Below are positions 27,682 through 39,842 of a DNA stretch of 64,000 nucleotides, in pieces. Source of the stretch: Acestrorhynchus altus (Eukaryota; Chordata; Actinopteri; Characiformes; Acestrorhynchidae); NCBI GenBank assembly GCA_034509495.1, contig CM067523.1, positions 5,519,996 through 5,583,995 on the forward strand, in the 5' to 3' direction. Every line of letters starts with the position of its first letter. Positions within the stretch are counted from its first letter, which is position 1. Made by a program: the position numbers and the translations under genes. Below the pieces are notes generated by a model that was given only the letters and a program-made list of their open reading frames with translations, was not told the origin of the DNA and did no database searches.

Positions 27682-28258
27682 CAGGGGTCAGCATCCCAAA
27701 GAGCCAATTTGTCTTATTTCCAAAATCAAACCACCTTCAGAGCCACAAACATTTATGTCCATTTTATTGTTGTCAGGTGTTGCCATTTGAGCAGCTCAAT
27801 CTACAGGGTAAAGGTTCAAGAATCAGCAATTCTACATTAAATCCAGCATTTAGAGCCATTTATACTTTAATAAACTGTTCCCTTAAAGGTGGATGTAACG
27901 CAATGCCATTTCTGTGGAGCTATGCTGAGTTTTGTAAAAATGTACTGAGTTTTGTGGTAGAATGTACTGAGGAGGAGATTCAACTGTTAACTGAAATTAC
28001 AACTTATTACAAGCATATAATGGACTTTTAATGTTTCTTTCTTGAAAAATGGGACATTAACCATAATCAGCAAGCTGATTGCCTTGTTTGTTGAAGGGCA
28101 AAGCATTAACTGTAAGCAGCGAGCTGATTGTCTCTTTTTGTTAAAGGATGGGATTTTATTCGTAACAAAAAGCTGATTGACTCTTTTGTTGAAGGGCGGG
28201 GCTTTATGCATAAGCAGCAAGCTGACTGGCTCTTTTTGTTAAAGGATAGGATTTTATC
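27682..28258. mobile_element. hAT-like relic carrying a 50-bp tandem repeat
   Basis: CAGGGGTCAGCATCCCAAAG at 27682 resembles the CAGGGGTC ends of hAT/Charlie-type elements, followed by AGAGCCAATTTGTC. Its far end is not seen. At 28041-28258 lie 4.4 units of 48-50 bp (TTGAAGGGC--GCATTAA--GTAAGCAGC-AGCTGATTG-CTCTTTTTG). Whether the tandem belongs to the hAT relic is uncertain. Confidence 0.55.
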
Positions 28259-28429
28259 AAAATTTATTCAAGTCATAAAATCTAGGTCATTGAATGCAAA
28301 ATTGTAGAATAAAGCAAGAAAATTTATATTTAATGATGAACAACAGCTTATTTACTTCTGTACTACTAGTTGTACTCTACAGTGAGGCATTAAGTTCTAC
28401 AATGAACACATTGCCGAGCATGATTCATG

Positions 28430-28740
28430 TTCAGGCAGAAATGAGATTCATCTGACCAGATAACATGTTTCCAGTCATGAACGGTCCAGTTTTGTGTCTC
28501 TGTGCCCACAGGCAACTTTTGGAGCAGAACTCAGTAAAGGCCTCTTGCATGCCACACTACTCTAATAGCATGCAGGTCCCTGTGGACTATTCTTTGAGAA
28601 ATTGGTTGAGAAGGACCTGCATTGACTTGACTGGTAGTGAAGCCATGAAACACGCAGGTGGTCAGTGTTGTCTTTCCACCACAATTTGGCCAGAATTTCC
28701 TGTAGACTGGGATATTTGCCACTGTTGGTAGAACCACATT
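28430..28740. mobile_element. Possible DNA-transposon relic
   Basis: ATTCATCTGACCAGATAACATG-TTCCAGTCAT--GGTCCAGTTTTG resembles a segment I recall from a common teleost DNA transposon. The frame is broken and no terminal repeats were found. Confidence 0.35.
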
Positions 28741-29172
28741 ACCCTACAATGATACACATGAAATTTCAGCTCCTCCCTTCACACTACAGCCTTTGGCACG
28801 CCCATCTGCAGTAACCCCTTTTAGCCAATCACTAACTTGTGCTTTGTGACCCATTTTCCACATCAAAACAGACATTGACTGCAATGTACCACCTCTTCTC
28901 AACCTATCAGTCCCACCATACACTCTGCAGGAATTTATAGCCCAGTCATTCTCATCCATCTGCAGAGACTTGAAGTTAAACAGTTATTAATCATAAAATG
29001 AAAACTGTCGTATAGCTGTTTAGCTGTAAAAAGTCCCACAGGGTTCTATTTTAAGGCCTATGAAACTGATGTTAATGATTAATGTAATGAAGTGTGGGCT
29101 TCCAATCACAGTTGTAATATTTTACAGGGTTAACAGAGCTGAAGGACAGATAGAGAAAAAGGTGAGTGCATC

Positions 29173-29174
<2 letters not shown>

Positions 29175-29235
<61 letters not shown>

Positions 29236-29244
29236 TCTCTCTGC
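29175..29244. repeat. (CT)n microsatellite
   Basis: About 28 CT units followed by CCATCTCTCTCTG. Confidence 0.95.
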
Positions 29245-29400
29245 AGGAGGATCGGATGTTCCTGTGTCTTTAGCAGTGCAGTGGGTCGGCAGACGGACTG
29301 GCTCCACACTAGACTGGGCATCCACGTGCAGCCAGACATTTTCTCATCTGCTTTACTTTCACTGCGCTCAGCTGAGCATGCTTGTTGATTCCAAACATTC

Positions 29401-29405
29401 ACACA

Positions 29406-29497
<92 letters not shown>
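29401..29497. repeat. Compound (CT)n(CA)n microsatellite
   Basis: About 19 CT units followed directly by about 25 CA units. Confidence 0.97.
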
Positions 29498-29499
<2 letters not shown>

Positions 29500-29717
29500 T
29501 GCATTAAACATGCTCATCATTTGCAAAATGCCTGAACATGCAGGCATGTACACAATATCCATTTTCCACATAGCAGCATGGTGGGAGCAGTGTCAATAGC
29601 CTATATGGGGCTATATGTGTAAACAAGGCCTGTGAGACCTAAACCTTGACGTTAACATCTAAATGTTAAATGTCACTTTTATGTTTCATGTGAAAGATTT
29701 TAAAATGTGAAATAATC

Positions 29718-30150
29718 ACCTATAACATTAAATCCACCTTCCCAACATTGTGAAGGCCCTCATGCATCCAAAACCTATCCAAACCACTCCACAAGACCTC
29801 CGGAGGTGTCCTATGGTATCTGGCACCAAGATCTTAACAGCTGATCCTTTAAGTCCTGCAAGTTGCAAGGTGAAGCCTCCATGGATCAGAGCTGTTTGTC
29901 CAGCACATCCCACAGATATTTGATCGAACTGAGATTGAGGGAATTTGGAGGCCAAGTTTTGGTAGGTACCGACCACAGCATACTGGGAACAAGCCACAAG
30001 ACCTGTCTGCTGTTTTGGAGATGTTCTGCCACAGTCGTTTAGCTTCCAGTTTGGCTCTTGTTGAAAAGGCGCAGATCTCAGTTTCTCAATTCTCCTGCCT
30101 CAAGAGCGGACTGTAATATTTCATATTAAAGCCTTTGAAGGTCATATTAT
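29718..30150 (-). mobile_element. Tc1-like transposon relic, second family, internally deleted
   Basis: On the minus strand around 29930-29880 the sequence reads PPNSLNLSSIKYLWDVLDKQ, a decayed form of the Tc1 motif PDLNPIEHLWDVLDKQ that carries the last catalytic acid (E is K here). Near 29955-30060 a TTTTGGTAGGTACCGACCAC-type segment normally found in the 5' helix-turn-helix part follows directly. The catalytic core is therefore deleted. Confidence 0.75.
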
Positions 30151-30910
30151 AGATGTTCTGTTATGTGCACACTTCTTGTTCTTTTTTTCGCACCCTTGTT
30201 TTCTTCTTTGTGTTCTTGTGCCACTTCTTCTAATCATCTGCCTTTTCCTCCTCAATTCTTCTTCCACTTCACCTGTCATTGTTTTTTCTTCATACCTGAC
30301 ATATTGTTTTCGTCTTCTTCAACCAAGAAATGCTTAGAAATAAAGTGTAACATTTGGCAGAGTAGAGCCAGTCATGATCAGTCTTGTCAAATCAATATCT
30401 CAGATTGAATATCTTTATCCAGGGATGGGCTTCTATGGGCCAATATGAATCCCGGTGGGCCGCTATGGGTGTGGGACACTGAGAGTGTGAAGGGACCTGT
30501 ACACCAGCACCAGCTCCCTGACCCAAACTGGGCTGATCTGAATAAAAGTCCAGCCCTGCTTGGATCTGTAAAAGTACAGCACAGTTAAAATCAACACCAT
30601 ATTCTGCGAAGTGGCCGTAAGCTATTCAACACTGCTATTTTTTCACCTTTTACTGTAATATGGAAGTGATTGACACACTGAAATGGTAAACTCCAGTAAT
30701 TCTGACTGAACACTGGCACTGTGTTACCACACTGAAAGAAAGCTGTCAGACGTTTTAACATTCTTGTTCAAATACATGAATAAATATTAAGTAAAATAGT
30801 AAAGCATTTACTTTGTATACCTACCACTCTTATTTGAAAGCTGTAAATTTGCTAAAAAAGTGATATATACCACTTAATATTTATATAATACTTAATTATT
30901 GCTTAATAAA

Positions 30911-31141
30911 ACTGTTGTCCACTGAAAACCATATATCTCCATTATATCCTTTTTTTTTTTTTCATGGTTGAACCCTGTAGCTGCTCTGTACACTGTAAAC
31001 ATCTATGAATGAACTGACCAATAAAAATGCATTAATGTGACTATTAATTACTCTTATTTTACATTAACTTCCATTCCAAGTTAAGAACATTTCTTGTAAA
31101 GTCACCATTTTGGAGATGCATGGTTTTCATTGGACAGTGAT
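30911..31141. mobile_element. MITE family C, copy 3 (best terminal repeats)
   Basis: The left end TTGTCCACTGAAAACCATAT-ATCTCCAT and the right end TGGAGATGCATGGTTTTCAT-TGGACAGTG are inverted repeats of about 28 bp. The centre has GTAGCTGCTCTGTACACTGT and GACCAATAAAAATG. It is non-coding, about 230 bp. Confidence 0.8.
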
Positions 31142-32519
31142 GGTATGCATGTCCAATAAAAGCATAAACACCATTGTTTTTGTTTGTTTTGTTTTTGTTA
31201 TTTCAGAAAAAGAACAAAGTGTGGACATATGACCTCTCTATAACCCACTTTGATGAGCCCTGAAAAATGGCTAAATCTTTAGACGTCATCATAATGCCGA
31301 TCACTTAAAGCTGCCCCCAAAGATCCAACCAATCACCTCATAACGTCACTTAGAACATAACAAACAATGGTTAACCAGAAACATATTTACTGCTAAAAGC
31401 CCTTTATTTATAACTAAATGAAATCCTAAAGCACCCTGAGGCATCATGAGAGCACCTTATGTCACAATACTTAAGAATTGTGGAATATTTCTGTCTTTAG
31501 TCACATATCTTCTCGCAGTAATAAACTGTATTTCAGAGTGATAAATCCATATGACAGAGGGAACTGTAAAATTGCATTGTTTCTTATTTTTATCAAAAAA
31601 AGGAAAACTTATTTTATGATCCTTTGTTAGAAACATATGAAGTCTATTCCATTTGTGCAGAATTTTCTTGCAATATCACATGATGCATTTCAGTTAACAG
31701 TGTATTTTTATCATTTGAATATGGTTTTATAGAGACAAATACTGGAAAATAGTTACTGGAGAAAACCATTAAAGAAAAAGTGACGTCAGAGTCATCATTA
31801 TCAGAGTGTGGGGTTTTCATTCTTAAACTGGCCATCCCTGCATGTGGTTATGCACCACACTTGTAGTTATTATGGTAGCATGTTATTATAGGATGATTTC
31901 AAAATTGACAATGACCCTCAACCAGATATTGTTTGAGCATTGTTAACATTAACTGAAGCCTTTCTGAATGCATATATTCCTATCATACATCACTTGCATT
32001 TGTTCCACAAAAACACTTTTCTTGAGATATTCAATGGTCCATAGTTTGCTCCAGACATCCCTAACTTCTGAGCTCCTCCAACATTCCCTGCTGCCATCTA
32101 GAGGCAATTTGAAGAGTGCGTCAGTAATGACCTTCCTCTAGTCTGAGGAACAGGACAATCTCTGGCATCAGACTCTGGCTTGCAGCCACATACGTAGTCA
32201 ATATTTCCCTGAAAGAAACATGAGATCTGAATGCTCACTGGAGCTGAGCAACCTCATATGTTTTCTTTTTCCCATTCACCACCACTTGGACAGAAGCCGA
32301 AATAGCAGAGATACACTGTCGATTTATAACCACGCAGAAGGTCTCTTGTTTAATCTGCTAAATTACACTAACAGACGCTGTAAATGTTTCCACCCAATGC
32401 TTCCTAATCATGAAGAATATATTGAGGCTCCCAACTTCAGCAGCACTAATCTAAGATTTGTAGTCCTTGATGAAGACTGATGTAGAATTAATACAATAAA
32501 TGACTAAATATAGAGAATT

Positions 32520-32812
32520 TACAATTACATTGGTGGCATGTGAGAGGCACTCTCATCCAGAGCGACAAAAGTGCTTTGCTGTTCACTCAGTAAAGATCCT
32601 TATCTAGATGCTGCAAAATACAAATGTAAGAATGGACCTCGATACCCAATTCTCAACACATTACACTTTGTCACACAAGACATAGAATAATTATAAGTCT
32701 TTAAGAGTTAAATACTCTTTAAAAAGATGGTCTTCAGTCTGTGTTTGAAGACAACAAGCAACTCAGCAAGACACATCAAGGTGAGGGGGTTCCATGTCTT
32801 TAACCTGATGTG
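32520..32812 (+). repeat. Interspersed repeat relic (CATCCAGAGCGAC type)
   Basis: Contains CTCATCCAGAGCGAC and TCTTCAGTCTGTGTTTGAAG-ACA, signatures I associate with a widespread teleost retroposon. No terminal repeats or ORF. Confidence 0.45.
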
Positions 32813-32815
32813 AAA

Positions 32816-32821
<6 letters not shown>

Positions 32822-32864
<43 letters not shown>
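32822..32864. repeat. (CA)n microsatellite
   Basis: About 21 CA units followed by a T-run. Confidence 0.95.
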
Positions 32865-32865
<1 letters not shown>

Positions 32866-32880
32866 TTTTTTTTTATTTAT

Positions 32881-32964
32881 ACAGTATACAGAGATGCTAT
32901 GGGGTTCAAGCCATGGAGAAAACTGAAAACATAGAGATACATGGTTTTCATTGGACAGCAGTGT
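32881..32964. mobile_element. MITE family C, copy 4 (right end only)
   Basis: Ends with GAGATACATGGTTTTCATT-GGACAGCAG, as in copy 2; the left half is missing or replaced by the CA microsatellite. Confidence 0.6.
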
Positions 32965-33227
32965 CAAAATACATGAAAATAAGTATATGTGATAAACATA
33001 TCACATATACTTATGTTGCCATACAATCACATATAGGGACAACTACGTCTATCTCCAGCTGCCAGTACCCAGCATGCATTATGCCAAAACATCACATAAC
33101 TAGTGGGAGTCCTTCTTCAGAATGATCAAAATATATATTTTACACAGATTGATATAGACGCTGTCAAAACAAACCCATAATAAACAAATAACAGCTGCAA
33201 ATGTACATGAATACATTTTCTTCCAGA

Positions 33228-33480
33228 ATAAAGGCTACCAGGAACAATAAATGATACAGAAGTAGTGTCTGGTGTTGGGTTTAATGCAATATGCCAGATG
33301 TCTTGGAAAGGAGTGGCAGAGGTTCCTAATGGTGTCCTGTGATAGCTGTGCAGCAGTGTGGATAGCACACCCAATAGCATCCCACACATTTTCAATCAGG
33401 GATGGGTCAGGTGATGTGCGCTGACCACAGTGCTTCCACACATTGTTTGGTCGTCTCCTCCAAGACATCATTTTGCAATT
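33228..33480 (-). mobile_element. Tc1-like relic, family T1 copy 3
   Basis: Matches copy 1 in ATGCCAGATGTCTTGGAA, ATAGCATCCCACACATTTTC and CAGTGCTTCCACACA. On the minus strand it reads SPDPSLIENVWDAIG, the last catalytic motif. Confidence 0.8.
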
Positions 33481-33852
33481 GTCTTGCTCTACATATGCAC
33501 ATGTCCCTGTCTCGTATAACACATTGTCTTGTAAAACCTTTCATTTAGTGCCAGGTGATACTTACTAATAAGAACAGTTATAAATTATAAGATGTAGAGC
33601 TATGCAATTTACCTACAATCAATGCCCTACCACTTAGGGCAGGAGGTGGAAGGAAAATAACATGCTGTGTTAGTGCTTGTATTTTTAAGCTCTGTTATTT
33701 CCTCTAACTAGTGTTTTGAGTGCTCTTGGTGTGCGTACAGTGTTCAATTATAAATTACAGGCTGTTTGTGAAGCCATTCTGAGCCCCTTCTGAGCTCCTA
33801 TGCTGGAGCCTCCACACAGAAGCTCTCTCAGTGACCTGCAGAAACTTCCAAC

Positions 33853-34083
33853 ATGAAGCAAAACAAACACATCTTGTTAACACAGTCACAGTCTCGCACA
33901 GTCAGGCCCCGGAACAGCTTCCAAATTCAAAAATCAGCCCGTGTGGTTCAGGAGAAACAGGTACCAGGTGTTAAAACTGAGGACTATGTGCAAAAATGGT
34001 TAAATGTTTCTGAAATGCTTGATTTCTTTAGGAAAAGGAGGGAAAAAGACAATAAGAAAGAAAATCAGTTTAAATATATGTGA
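33853..34083 (+). CDS. Uncharacterised small ORF, 76 codons (uncertain gene)
   Basis: An intact ATG-to-TGA frame with a favourable start context (AAC before ATG), lying outside recognised repeats. The product is hydrophilic and basic, with no signal peptide or membrane segment. It begins MKQNKHILLTQSQS and has a C-terminal segment VQKWLNVSEMLDFFRKRREK that could form an amphipathic helix. A possible splice donor CAG|GTACCA lies inside it at about 33960. I recognise no family. It could be a lineage-specific gene, an exon of a longer transcript, or chance. Confidence 0.22.
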   Translation: MKQNKHILLTQSQSRTVRPRNSFQIQKSARVVQEKQVPGVKTEDYVQKWLNVSEMLDFFRKRREKDNKKENQFKYM

Positions 34084-34977
34084 TCTAAAATTGCATGAAG
34101 GCAAAATATTGCATTGCAGTCTTTTCACCACAAGGTGGAGCGTGTTGACCTCAGATAATTGACCTCAGAACCCACCCACCATAAGATCACATATTTTGCA
34201 CATACATAAATGCATATGCAGTTTCCAGCTGCTATACATTATCTCCACCCTATGACAAACACAGCTTGGGACAGTGGCACAGTGGCCATATATGGCAGCA
34301 AATTTGCAAGATTTGAGTCAGTGGCCAGTAATCCCTGTCATTCTCTCTGCTGTATTTCCATCATACTCAGTAAACCCTGGAGTCTGAGTCGTGTGCTAAA
34401 TCTAGCATGCATCACCCCCTAGGACAATAGAACAGTCAGCTCAGCAGGCCCCGTCCAGGCCTGTGTACACATTAACGTGTGAATCAGCACCCTCGAGTAG
34501 GGCTGCGTAGACTAACGCTGCAGTTAAACTATATGAGGCGATAAGCTGGGTGTGTGTGCACTCCCTGACCCAAATGTGGCCCTTTTTACTCATCCTGGGC
34601 AAATACTACAGCAGTATAAACACAGTGATTCAGTGGGAACGTGCAACAGCATGCACAGCCTCTTCGAATATACAAGCCTTATAGGGAACAACATAAATCT
34701 AACGGCAGGCCCTCGAGCTGCCGTTGTCCAGCAGTGAGTAAAAGTGTAAACATCCAAGTTATTCATTCATAAGGCCGTCTGTAGAGCGACATGAGGTTTT
34801 GATATAAGTAAAAGGGTTATTTCATCAGACTAAATAATGACGTGAGCCTGCTTCTTGCCTCATGTGCAAACTGTAAATCTCTAAATTAAACCTTGCGCTT
34901 AAGATTTTTGACAGAATATGTTTGAGATGACATTGATATTGATTTTAAAATCTTTGAGTATTGCTGATTGCAATATA

Positions 34978-35200
<223 letters not shown>

Positions 35201-35694
35201 ACAGGAGTTGAACAATGAAACTGCAACACCTGATTTTAGACCACAATAATTGATTAGTATGGTGTACCAGGGCCTTTTGCGGCCAATACAGAGACAATTT
35301 GTCTTGGGAATGACATTTTTTGGATACAATCCGGGTTAGCATCCAAACATCCCTTTCAGACAGCTTCCTCTGGCGTCCACAGTTAATCCTGGACATTACC
35401 CTGGATACCGTGGCTCTTGATACATCACAAAGTCTTGCTGTCTTGGTCACAGATGCGCCAGCAAGACGTGCACCAACAATTTGTCCTCTTTTGAACTCTG
35501 GTATGTTCCCCATAATGTTGTGTGCATTGCAATATTTTGAGCAAAAATGTGCTCTTACCTGCTAATTGAACCTTCACACTCTGCTCTTACTGGTGCAATG
35601 TGCAATTAATGAAGATTGGCCACCAGGCTGCTCCAATTTAGCCATGAAGCCTCCCAAATGACAGGTGTTTCAGTTTCATTGTCCAACCCCTGTA
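35201..35694 (-). mobile_element. Tc1-like element, third family, non-autonomous
   Basis: The terminal inverted repeats of about 32 bp differ at only three positions: ACAGGAGTTGAACAATGAAA-CTGCAACACCTG on the left, and on the right the reverse complement of CAGGTGTTTCAGTTTCATTG-TCCAACCCCTGT. On the minus strand from 35513 the transposase N-terminus is readable (MGNIPEFKRGQIVGARLAG, then a helix-turn-helix region VTKTARLCDVSRATVSRVM). The catalytic DDE domain is absent. The element sits at the edge of a TA/CA microsatellite, which is compatible with TA target preference. Confidence 0.88.
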
Positions 35695-35952
35695 TGTGTA
35701 GACCACTGCCATCCATGATCAATGTTATGGATAATGTTATGGTTTTTGGGTAGTGTATTTTCTGTTAAATCACCTGCTCCTGGTAAAATGTCGATGACCA
35801 GTAGTTATGCCTCCAGAACCCTGATGAGCACAGAGAAAGGAGTTGGGGCTAAAAGACTGCTGGTCCTCTTTAGGAGCATCAGTGCAGACGGCCTTTGCAG
35901 TTGAGATTTCAGCTTTAAGGGTCAAAAGGTGATGGGGGAAGCTGGTAGGAAG

Positions 35953-35954
<2 letters not shown>

Positions 35955-36024
<70 letters not shown>
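35955..36024. repeat. (GT)n microsatellite
   Basis: About 35 uninterrupted GT units. Confidence 0.97.
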
Positions 36025-36027
<3 letters not shown>

Positions 36028-36724
36028 GGGTGTCAGAACACCATGTGCTACAGCAGATTTGGATCTTCTGGAAGATTGATGGTCTTATAAGACAGAAACC
36101 ATGACTCTAAGCTGCGCCTGATTGCCAAGAAAGATTCAGGAAAGGCTTACCGCACCCTCCCTCAACCCTACCATAAAAGCAGCAGTAATAACACCCCACA
36201 GAGCCGCACATTTCTCAGGTACGCTCATAAAAACACACACACAGGTCTTGGCAGCTTTGCTTTCGAATCTCTCTACACCTGTCAGTTATACTGTGCTGGC
36301 AAGAGGAGTTTTATGAAACAGACAGTTTACATTTGTTCTCTTTCTGTCCTTTGTTTTTGTGATAAAGGATAGTGATCACACATTAAAACACAGATCCCAC
36401 CACTGCCTGAATGCCTTAAAACATGATTTTCTGATTGCTAAAAAGCTGGACACAAACTCAAAGGTACTGTTACAAAGGCACTTTTATTAAAAGTATATAC
36501 TGCAGCAGTGTGTAGTACTTATTAGATTAAACTGATGACTAAATAAAGTGTTATATTTGAAAACATCCTCAAAGTCAGAAACAAAGCATTGTATCTCCTT
36601 TTTTACTTACTCGATTATGTCAAAAAATGATGAATTTATCAGTTGAATGGATTGTCCAAGAGGAATGGACAAATACTCTTCATCCATAGATTTACAGATA
36701 CAAGGCCCACAAAGACACAGATAA

Positions 36725-37048
36725 AGATATGGACAAAAGTATTGGGACATCTGCTCAATCTTTGCTTTTTTTTATAAGATATTAAAAACATTTCTCCTGC
36801 TTTTGTTGGACTAACTGTCTCAGCTGTCCAGGGAAGACTGTCTACTACGTTTTAGAGCATTGCTGTGAGGATCAGGATGTTAGATGATCACCACCTCATC
36901 CCCACCTTCCCAACTCATCCCAAAATTATTTGAAGGAGCTCGATCATTCCAGAGAACACAGCTCTACATCTGTGTCATATTGTCGGGACTTGTCTACAGG
37001 GACTAAACAAGCAATGTGTGTGTGCAATGTGTCAGCAATGGGTTCACC
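36725..37048 (+). mobile_element. MITE family A, copy 5 (internally deleted)
   Basis: The left end TATGGACAAAAGTATTGGGA and the blocks CTGTCCAGGGAAGACTGTCT and TTCCAGAGAACACAGCTC are intact. The right end is truncated after GTGTCAGCAATGGGT. Confidence 0.8.
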
Positions 37049-37359
37049 TACCATATTGTCCACCACTAGACCACAACAGACTTAGGGCTTTACTGCTACC
37101 CTAAAAGCCCCTTATCAGTTCAGCCCCAGTGGTGTATTCACAGCCAGTGACACTGAGCTCTCATGCTTCTCTTTATTCAGCCTACAAGCCTTCCTGTGGG
37201 AGCCCAGCTGAGCCACACAATCATCTATCCTTCCATCCGTCCGTTTATCCTCTCATCCCTCCATCTCAAAGTCCTATGAGACCAGGCATGCACAATTGCC
37301 TTATCACCAGTCAACTTGTACATGGTCATTACCCATTCACATCGCCTTTTGTGTGGAAC

Positions 37360-37361
<2 letters not shown>

Positions 37362-37449
<88 letters not shown>
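37362..37449. repeat. Compound (CT)n(CA)n microsatellite
   Basis: About 26 CT then about 18 CA units, in the same order and strand as the loci at 27.2 and 29.4 kb. Confidence 0.97.
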
Positions 37450-37452
<3 letters not shown>

Positions 37453-37520
37453 CCTAAATCCCCTCACTTCTTCCTGGATCTGTCTGCTGGAGCCCAGCTG
37501 CCCCCCTGCCCCCACACACT

Positions 37521-37522
<2 letters not shown>

Positions 37523-37556
<34 letters not shown>
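37523..37556. repeat. (CA)n microsatellite
   Basis: About 16 CA units. Confidence 0.95.
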
Positions 37557-37557
<1 letters not shown>

Positions 37558-38127
37558 AAACCAGCTGTCCTGGAGCTCTGGCCCTAGGGGAATAAACAGG
37601 TGCTGAACTTGTGCTGGCTTCTGCAATCAGACGGCACATGGCAGAACTCATTGCCACAGTGCTGTTACGGACACACAAACACACAACAATGAGTAGATGC
37701 GCGTTCAGTTTTCCTCCCCTAAAATTCGATTGCTTTAACAGAGCAGGATGGAACATCTTGGTAAGACATTTATAGAAAAGGTCAGAACTACTTTTCAACA
37801 CAATAGAAAACTATTAAAAAATGGAAAATAACCACTTTGTAAAGTTGACTGCAAAGGAATGATTCACTTCATGGCTTGAAATGCCTCACATATTAAAAAT
37901 ATCTGAAACAGACCTATGATTTACCCTACTTTGGCCTTGATATCTCACCGCAGTGCTGTCATTCTCACTACTGACATTTAGCATATGGGCAAAGGGGAAA
38001 GGCAGGCATGAGGGATGTGAAAATATACACTGATGGTTCTTCAAAATAGCTGAAAGGAAGGGCCTCTGCCATGCTGAGTTGTAGGCCACTTTATTTTAAG
38101 CATCTTTAACATGCTGTTTTAACAGAG

Positions 38128-38130
38128 GAA

Positions 38131-38164
<34 letters not shown>

Positions 38165-38174
38165 CACACACACC
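38128..38174. repeat. (CA)n microsatellite
   Basis: About 16 CA units, then CACTCA interruptions. Confidence 0.93.
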
Positions 38175-38389
38175 ACTTCAGAGGGGAAGAGAGAATGAGG
38201 CTTTCACAACTTGCCTTCCTCAATCTATTGCTGCTCATACAGTTCCTTATTGTTGTTGACAAGCTCTGTAATTTCCTTTAACGAATATTGATTTCAGAGT
38301 TTAAATAAGGTGTGAAAAAGGATTTGCAATTATATTTATATATGTGTTCCTTTTAAAAGACTGTGTAAAGTGATTCTACAGCCAAAGAT

Positions 38390-38702
38390 GCACTTTATGG
38401 ACAAAAGTAATGGGACACCCAACCCTTTTGTTGGAGTAGCTATCTCTAATGTCCAGGGAAGGCTTTCTACTGGATTGTGGAGCATTGCTGTGCTGATTTG
38501 ATTGCATTCAATCACAAGCACGTTAGTGAGGTCACAATGTTGGATGATCAATACCCAACATCATCCCAACTCCAGTGCACCAGCTACAGCCCTTGTCCAA
38601 AATCACTAGTGCACCATTAGCATGTTGGTTTCTGGCCACCTCTAACATCGGGGAATGCATTCATTAGATGGGGTGTCCGCAAACATTTGCACATATAGTG
38701 TA
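38390..38702 (+). mobile_element. MITE family A, copy 6
   Basis: Both ends are present: left TATGGACAAAAGTAATGGGACA and right GGGGTGTCCGCAAACATTTG. The middle third is deleted relative to the 49.6 kb copy. Confidence 0.82.
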
Positions 38703-39209
38703 ACTCATGTTTGTGACTGGTGAGTAATTCTTTCAGTGTTAGGAACATGAGGAAAGTGTTTAGGCCTGATTCCAAACTAAAGGCATCAACAATATTGAAG
38801 CATAACATTCTAATTTAACTAATCTACACTGTATATAATTCATATGTTATGGTTAACCCATTTAAAATATCTTATAAAAAGAGAGAGTGCTGAGCTGTCA
38901 GCTTACATTTGCGAAAAACAAACAAGTGCAGATGATGAGACATGAACATTGTGGTTGACAAAAGACCCCCCAATCACTCAGACACAATGTTAAATTTGGT
39001 ATATGAGAGCCATGTGTTGCCTTGTTTGCATTTCATGGGGAACATCTGGCCCTCTTGCGCACACTTCTTTTCTCTGCCCTCTGACCTTGTCCCCCTTTGG
39101 CATATGCTTAAGGGACTTGTGTGAGCACATGTACAAACACATGGGTGCCTGGGAGCTGGGAACAGAATGAGCAAGCCCAACCCATGATTTTAATATAGCA
39201 GTACTCTCA

Positions 39210-39842
39210 CCATCAAAAAAATAGTTGCAGAAATAGTTGCACCCAGAAGGAAGTGCAAGATTCTAATGCTGTTGGGGAGGAAAGATCAAACTAACTTGAC
39301 TGATTTAGGAAATATTTATTGAGCTACACATACAGAAGCCTCTCATTATGGCATTATGCAACATGCCACATGGAGTTGGCATGGAGTTGTAGAGGTTTCT
39401 AAAGGTGTTCTGCAATGATCCATCTCATGCAGCTTGAATATTCTCACTCAGTTCCTACTGATTTTACAGCAAGGGTGGAGCACATCCAATAGCAACCCAC
39501 TTACTTTATTTTCAATCAAAAATAAATGACAATGCAAGTAGCAATGGTATAGTGTCTCTAAAAGTGTTGTCCTGTTGGAGTGTGCATTCAGAAAAGGTAG
39601 AACCACTGATTGCAGGACTTCACTAAAATAAATTTGGGCTGTATTGACTGTAATAAAGACCAAGGGTGATGTGGCATTGTACAAAATTGTATCCCACGCC
39701 ATGACACCATTTATCATGGCACTGACCACAATACCTCTACACATGGAATCGTTGGTCATCTCCACCAAGACAAAAGCATGACACTCTGGCATGACACCAT
39801 TGCAGTTGTACATTGCAAAGGGTTGATTTTTTGACAACGATT
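39210..39842 (-). mobile_element. Tc1-like relic, family T1 copy 4
   Basis: The end TTGCACCCAGAAGGAA (39237-39252) matches copy 1, followed by TTGAGCTACACATACAGAAG and other shared blocks. The minus-strand frame reads TTSPLVF-like and DVLQSVVLPFLNAHS motifs seen in copy 1 (DVLQSVDLPFLSTHS), but is interrupted. The other end, TTTTTTGACAACG, lies at about 39829-39841. Confidence 0.82.

Noticed and set aside
27504..28031. 175-codon + strand frame
   Set aside because: Overlaps a hAT-like end and has no recognisable domain.
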